From positions 2,480,001-2,544,000 of the forward strand of contig NZ_CP017141.1 in NCBI RefSeq assembly GCF_001721645.1: DNA of 64,000 bases, in the 5' to 3' direction. The position numbers and the translations under genes are program-made. Positions within the stretch are counted from its first letter, which is position 1, and each line of letters opens with the position of its first letter. The notes under the pieces were generated by a model. It did no database searches and had not been told where the DNA came from. It worked only from the letters and a program-made list of their open reading frames with translations. The DNA comes from Pedobacter steynii. Lineage in GTDB: Bacteria; Bacteroidota; Bacteroidia; Sphingobacteriales; Sphingobacteriaceae. Shown here piece by piece: positions 60,495-64,000 of the stretch.

Positions 60495-60549
60495 GAGAAA
60501 ATGATTTTGAACAAATGTAGGTGTTAGGATACCAAATCTGAAATGTAAA

Positions 60550-61191
60550 TCAGATGTTTCCCATAATTATTTTGCTAAGTTCTGCGGCCTTGTTTACGAT
60601 CATGAAATGTCCTCCTCCAGGAATTTTTATATAATCTTTAATCGGCTTTGTGGGAAAGATTCGATCCGAAGTTCCATGAATATGAATGATATTTTTTTGA
60701 GGATCCGGATTTTTCCAGGTCATTAGACGATCTATAGCCCAACGCAGAAAATTGCTATCTGTGTCTTTGATGATTTGATGCAAAAGCTCCGACTCTTTAG
60801 CAGATGAAGTACTAAAATAATAGTCGGCGGTAAGGGTGTTACTCCATTTTAAGAATTTGGCAGGAAATAACCGGTAGATTTTGCTGGACGATACAAGCGA
60901 TAATTGCCAGCTAAACTCCAGTGTAGACTTAATACTGGAAATGATAATTACTTTTTGGCAGTCAATGATTTTTGATATTTCCTGTGCAATGATTCCTCCG
61001 AATGAAATTCCGACAAGTACAATTTGCTGCGTTAAATCAATCTGCGCAGTTAAGCGGTTTACGTAGGATGCCAACGATTCCTGATTGACGGGGATAATCC
61101 ACTTGATATAAATCCTCTCCACTCCAGGCAGATCTAAAAATTGGAAAACCCTTTCATCAGCACCTAATCCACTTATAAAGTATACTTTCAT
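60550..61191 (-). CDS. Small alpha/beta hydrolase
   Basis: 213 aa. The nucleophile elbow GISFGG has S63, the acid is probably Asp in HIHGTSDRIFP and the base His lies in PGGGHFMIVNKA. No signal peptide, so cytoplasmic. Substrate unknown. It follows the ThiE-like gene by 41 bases. In thiamine salvage operons hydrolases release precursors, which would suit this place, but this is an inference only. Confidence 0.85.
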   Translation of the reverse strand: MKVYFISGLGADERVFQFLDLPGVERIYIKWIIPVNQESLASYVNRLTAQIDLTQQIVLVGISFGGIIAQEISKIIDCQKVIIISSIKSTLEFSWQLSLVSSSKIYRLFPAKFLKWSNTLTADYYFSTSSAKESELLHQIIKDTDSNFLRWAIDRLMTWKNPDPQKNIIHIHGTSDRIFPTKPIKDYIKIPGGGHFMIVNKAAELSKIIMGNI

Positions 61192-61232
61192 AATTTTATC
61201 AGGTTAAATTGCTGCTGATGAAAAGAAGGTTT

Positions 61233-61865
61233 TTATTTTAACTGATCATAGAAGTCGAGATAGGCCGCTCTCATATCTTCCGCCTGATTGATCGCTGCTG
61301 ATACCGCAATTCCAAAAATTCCTGTAGCCATCAATGGATCTACATCGCTTAAGGTAACTCCACCTACTGCGAGCACTGGTAGGTCAATGGATTTTTCTTT
61401 CAATACCTGCATGGCGGTTTGATACCCTGTTATGCCGAGAAGAGGTGCATTGTTCGGTTTTGTAGTAGTAGTATAAAAAGGGCCGAATCCTGCATAATCT
61501 ACTCCTTCTGCGGCAATTCTGATCAGTCCGTTCAATGTGTTTGAAGAACCACCAATGGTAATTGCTTCTCCTAGCTGCTCACGGATTTTTATAAAATCAG
61601 CATCCATGTCTTCGATATGAAATCCTTGAATATCGGCTTTGCCATTCAAATGAATGTGGTCTGTGACTATCAGGGTGGCTCCCCAATCGTCACAGATTTC
61701 AGCGATGGCATTGATATCTTCCAGAAGCTCTTCGTCATTTTTAGTCAGACAACGGTATTGTATCCATTTTGCACCGGCATGGCAAGCAATCTGAGCTTGT
61801 TCTATATGAGTATGTTGGGGAATGTCGTGTGTTATAAAGTGGAGTTTTTCAATGAATTTCTTCAT
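61233..61865 (-). CDS. Thiamine-phosphate synthase/TenI family protein, divergent
   Basis: 210-aa TIM barrel of the ThiE/TenI family. Recognisable blocks: KWIQYRCLTKND (family QxR), FGPFYTTTTKP (phosphate loop), VLAVGGVTLSDV and GIAVSAAI. ThiE joins the pyrimidine and thiazole parts of thiamine. However, the Lys of the QxRxK motif is absent (QYRCLTK), and the usual NDY-VHLGQ region reads TDHIHLNGKADIQGFHIED, so diphosphate binding may differ. TenI-like thiazole tautomerase or another role is possible. It starts five bases after the TonB receptor gene. Confidence 0.82.
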   Translation of the reverse strand: MKKFIEKLHFITHDIPQHTHIEQAQIACHAGAKWIQYRCLTKNDEELLEDINAIAEICDDWGATLIVTDHIHLNGKADIQGFHIEDMDADFIKIREQLGEAITIGGSSNTLNGLIRIAAEGVDYAGFGPFYTTTTKPNNAPLLGITGYQTAMQVLKEKSIDLPVLAVGGVTLSDVDPLMATGIFGIAVSAAINQAEDMRAAYLDFYDQLK

Positions 61866-61870
61866 GTATA

Positions 61871-64000
61871 TTAAAATTTCAAATTTAACGAAAGTAAAAA
61901 ATTAGTTCCGGCTTGTGTGAAATAAAAATTTTGTTTGGTGATATCTCCCATATAAGCATAGCTATAGGTATACCCGTTGCTCTCATATTTTTTGTTCAAT
62001 ATGTTGTTCACCAAGAGTCCAAGGTTGATATTTTTGATTCCTTTAATTTGGAAATCATACCCAAGCCTGGCGTTGTTTACCCAGTAAGCCTTTAGCATTT
62101 TGTTTTCACTTTGTGTATTGTCCATATATTGCTTACTGATGTATTTGCTTTGCAGGGCAGCAGCAAAGCCTTTAAATGGTTTGTACACCAGTTCTCCTGA
62201 AACCACAGCGGCAGGAGAAAAAGAGATATCAGGATTTGAATAGGTATTGACGATTAAACTGGTGCTTTCGTCTTCTTCAGTATTGGCGATATAATCTACA
62301 TAGTTTTTAATTTTATTTCTGCTGAAAGCTGCATTTGCATTTATTGCGAATTTCGAACTGATTACATAAGCCCCATCCAGTTCGACGCCTATCCGGTAAC
62401 TTTTGTCTACATTCTGGCGGTAAGCATCTGCATATTCATTGATTTCTCCGGTGAAGATCAGCTGATCTTTATAGAACATCCCGTATACATTTACACCGAC
62501 ATTGAAGGTGTTGTCATTAAAACGATAACCTGCTTCCACATTATTCAAACGTTCAGTTTTAGGCGAAGGAAGTCCTTTTTTCAGATTGGTAAAATCATCA
62601 CGGTTAGGTTCTTTATTGGCTACACTAAATGAGGTATAAATATTACTTTGTTGATTCAGGAAGTAGGTTGCCCCAACTTTAGGATTGAAGAAATTATAGT
62701 TGTTGCTAAAGTTAATTGGTTCCAGGTTTTTATCGGTACCGCTGATATCATAGCTGACTGTTCGATATTGCAGATCAGCAAACAGGCTAAGCTGATCAAT
62801 TGGGCTATAGTTGACTTTGAAATAGGTGTTGAAGTCATTTTTGTTTCCTTTGCCATCATAATAATGATCAGTATTGCTCAGACCTATAGGGAATTTAGAC
62901 CAGATTACCTGTCCGAAATGCTTACCTCTATACTCATTGTAAGCCCCGCCAAGAGTGAAGTTTAAATTAGATTGAGGTTGATAATTGAATGCATAAGTAA
63001 GTCCGTAAAAATTATTATCCAGCCAACGGCGGCGAATGAGGTCAGTACGGTCTTTTAGTTCTCCATCCACGATTACTCCTGGTTGTTTGTACTTTTTGTA
63101 CTTGTCTTTTAACTTGAATTCTTCAAAGTATCCTTTACCATCTGTATAATGCAATGCTCCATTAAACGAAAATTGTTCATTAAACTGTTTGGCATAGATG
63201 GCCTGGTAATGGTTTTGTGTATAGTTGTCCGTCTGGTCTTTATAAGTAAAAGGATTATACGTTCTGTTTCCTGAATTGAGTAAATTTTCCAGTTCTTCCG
63301 GTTTAAGACCTTCATTAGCTGCGTAGTCTTTCATTCCCTGTATATCTCCTTTTAATCTTGACTCTGGAATACCGCTCCAGGCCTGATAGGTCTTTTCTGT
63401 TCCGGAGAAGACATTTAGCCTTAGCAGCTCGTTTTTTCCGTGATAAGCACCGGAAAGAAAATAGGATTTTAAGGTAGAGGCAGCACGGTCAATATACCCA
63501 TCGGATTTTACACGGGATAATCTGCCGTCAAAACTCCATTTATTATCAATCAGGCCAGTTCCTACTTTGACGGTGTTTTTAAGCGTATTGAAAGACCCGA
63601 ATGTATTGTTAAGTTCTGCATAGGCTTTTTCCGAAGGAGCAAGGGTCTGGATATTTAAGCTTCCGCCAAAAGCGCCGGCCCCATTGGTTGAGGTTCCTAC
63701 GCCTCGCTGAATTTGAACATTTTCTATTGAAGAGGCGAAATCAGGCATGTTTACCCAAAAGATACCCTGACTCTCACTATCGTTATAAGGAATACCGTTG
63801 ATCGTTACGTTGATTCTGCTGGCATCGCTTCCCCGGATCCGGATACCGGTATAACCTACACCGGCGCCTGCATCTGAAGTGACCACTACTCCTGGAGTAT
63901 TGTTTAAAATAAAAGGAAGGTCTTGTCCAAAGTTGTTCTGCTGAATTTCCTCTCTGTTTAGATTCCTATAAGTAGTAGCTGATTTTTCATTAGCTCTGGT
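61871..64000 (-). CDS. TonB-dependent receptor, 5' end outside the window
   Basis: The frame stays open to base 64000; the Met/Val at 63886 is internal, since plug-domain sequence (NLNREEIQQNNFGQDLPFI) precedes it. 709 residues are visible: plug with IRGSDASRINVTINGIPYND and VQIQRGVGTSTNGAGAFGGSLN, then the barrel ending FLLSLNLKF with C-terminal Phe. The N-terminal signal peptide and promoter are not visible. Coupling to a ThiE/TenI-like gene (five-base gap) suggests uptake of thiamine or a precursor. A TPP riboswitch would lie upstream, outside the window, so this cannot be tested here. Confidence 0.93.
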   Translation of the reverse strand, partial: TRANEKSATTYRNLNREEIQQNNFGQDLPFILNNTPGVVVTSDAGAGVGYTGIRIRGSDASRINVTINGIPYNDSESQGIFWVNMPDFASSIENVQIQRGVGTSTNGAGAFGGSLNIQTLAPSEKAYAELNNTFGSFNTLKNTVKVGTGLIDNKWSFDGRLSRVKSDGYIDRAASTLKSYFLSGAYHGKNELLRLNVFSGTEKTYQAWSGIPESRLKGDIQGMKDYAANEGLKPEELENLLNSGNRTYNPFTYKDQTDNYTQNHYQAIYAKQFNEQFSFNGALHYTDGKGYFEEFKLKDKYKKYKQPGVIVDGELKDRTDLIRRRWLDNNFYGLTYAFNYQPQSNLNFTLGGAYNEYRGKHFGQVIWSKFPIGLSNTDHYYDGKGNKNDFNTYFKVNYSPIDQLSLFADLQYRTVSYDISGTDKNLEPINFSNNYNFFNPKVGATYFLNQQSNIYTSFSVANKEPNRDDFTNLKKGLPSPKTERLNNVEAGYRFNDNTFNVGVNVYGMFYKDQLIFTGEINEYADAYRQNVDKSYRIGVELDGAYVISSKFAINANAAFSRNKIKNYVDYIANTEEDESTSLIVNTYSNPDISFSPAAVVSGELVYKPFKGFAAALQSKYISKQYMDNTQSENKMLKAYWVNNARLGYDFQIKGIKNINLGLLVNNILNKKYESNGYTYSYAYMGDITKQNFYFTQAGTNFLLSLNLKF

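Noticed and set aside
61866..64000. TPP riboswitch expected for the thiamine-like cluster
   Set aside because: The receptor's leader lies outside the window, and no thi-box-like sequence is visible in the short gaps between these genes.

Overview
This window reads as a chromosomal segment of a Bacteroidota bacterium of the family Sphingobacteriaceae, most likely Pedobacter or a close relative. The support is low GC with TAnnTTTG-type -7 promoter elements, weak Shine-Dalgarno signals, TonB-dependent receptors with an N-terminal carboxypeptidase-like domain, an SdhCAB complex without SdhD, a long 592-residue aromatic amino acid hydroxylase, and a 16S rRNA of Sphingobacteriales type. No plasmid or prophage core is visible. 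One IS3-family insertion sequence is present.

Layout. 1-9.2 kb: a small Cys-Pro-tailed protein with a membrane partner, a GH18 glycosidase, a PAP2/sphingomyelin-synthase-like membrane protein, a DUF763 protein, and a siderophore-type uptake cluster (PepSY membrane protein, TonB receptor, small CNGxC protein). 9.3-14.4 kb: glycolysis and amino sugars (pfkA, a divergent N-acetylglucosamine-kinase paralogue and gap in one operon; then a Nudix-like regulator and a standard kinase). 14.9-23.6 kb: threonine aldolase-accC-ribE operon, a TPR protein, an orphan 7TM histidine kinase, an outer-membrane barrel and a YihY-type membrane protein. 23.6-31.4 kb: phenylalanine/tyrosine catabolism (aromatic hydroxylase, 4-hydroxyphenylpyruvate dioxygenase, homogentisate dioxygenase, fumarylacetoacetase) with an SDR, a flavin-reductase-like protein and an NlpC/P60 hydrolase between them. 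31.5-39.2 kb: envelope genes (GtrA, LTA-synthase-like phosphotransferase, glutamate-synthase-like flavoprotein, CAP protein, second siderophore-type receptor). 39.5-45.5 kb: a porin, a DASS dicarboxylate transporter and sdhCAB in one direction, a self-contained dicarboxylate uptake and oxidation module. 45.6-54.8 kb: glyS, the IS3 element, unusual repeat arrays and a complete rRNA operon (16S-tRNA-Ile-tRNA-Ala-23S-5S). 54.9-64 kb: nagA-pyrH-frr, an ABC exporter, and a reverse-strand group of a TonB receptor (cut by the window edge), a ThiE/TenI-like protein, an alpha/beta hydrolase and an MFS transporter.

Most genes are ordinary housekeeping or catabolic genes. The strongest unexplained signals are non-coding. 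Five copies of GTAAAC-N6-CAG(T/G)A lie at a 32-33 bp period from the right end of the IS element outward, while the left end has one inverted copy. Next to them two opposing arrays of 11-bp units form a large palindrome upstream of the rRNA promoters. An 80-bp double-hairpin element is present twice, 5.5 kb apart, behind unrelated genes. A near-perfect 19-bp hairpin abuts the start codon of the NlpC/P60 gene. On the protein side the most interesting items are the Cys-Pro-tailed small protein with its translationally linked membrane partner, the N-acetylglucosamine-kinase paralogue that has lost the phosphate-binding Asp, and the divergent ThiE-like protein.
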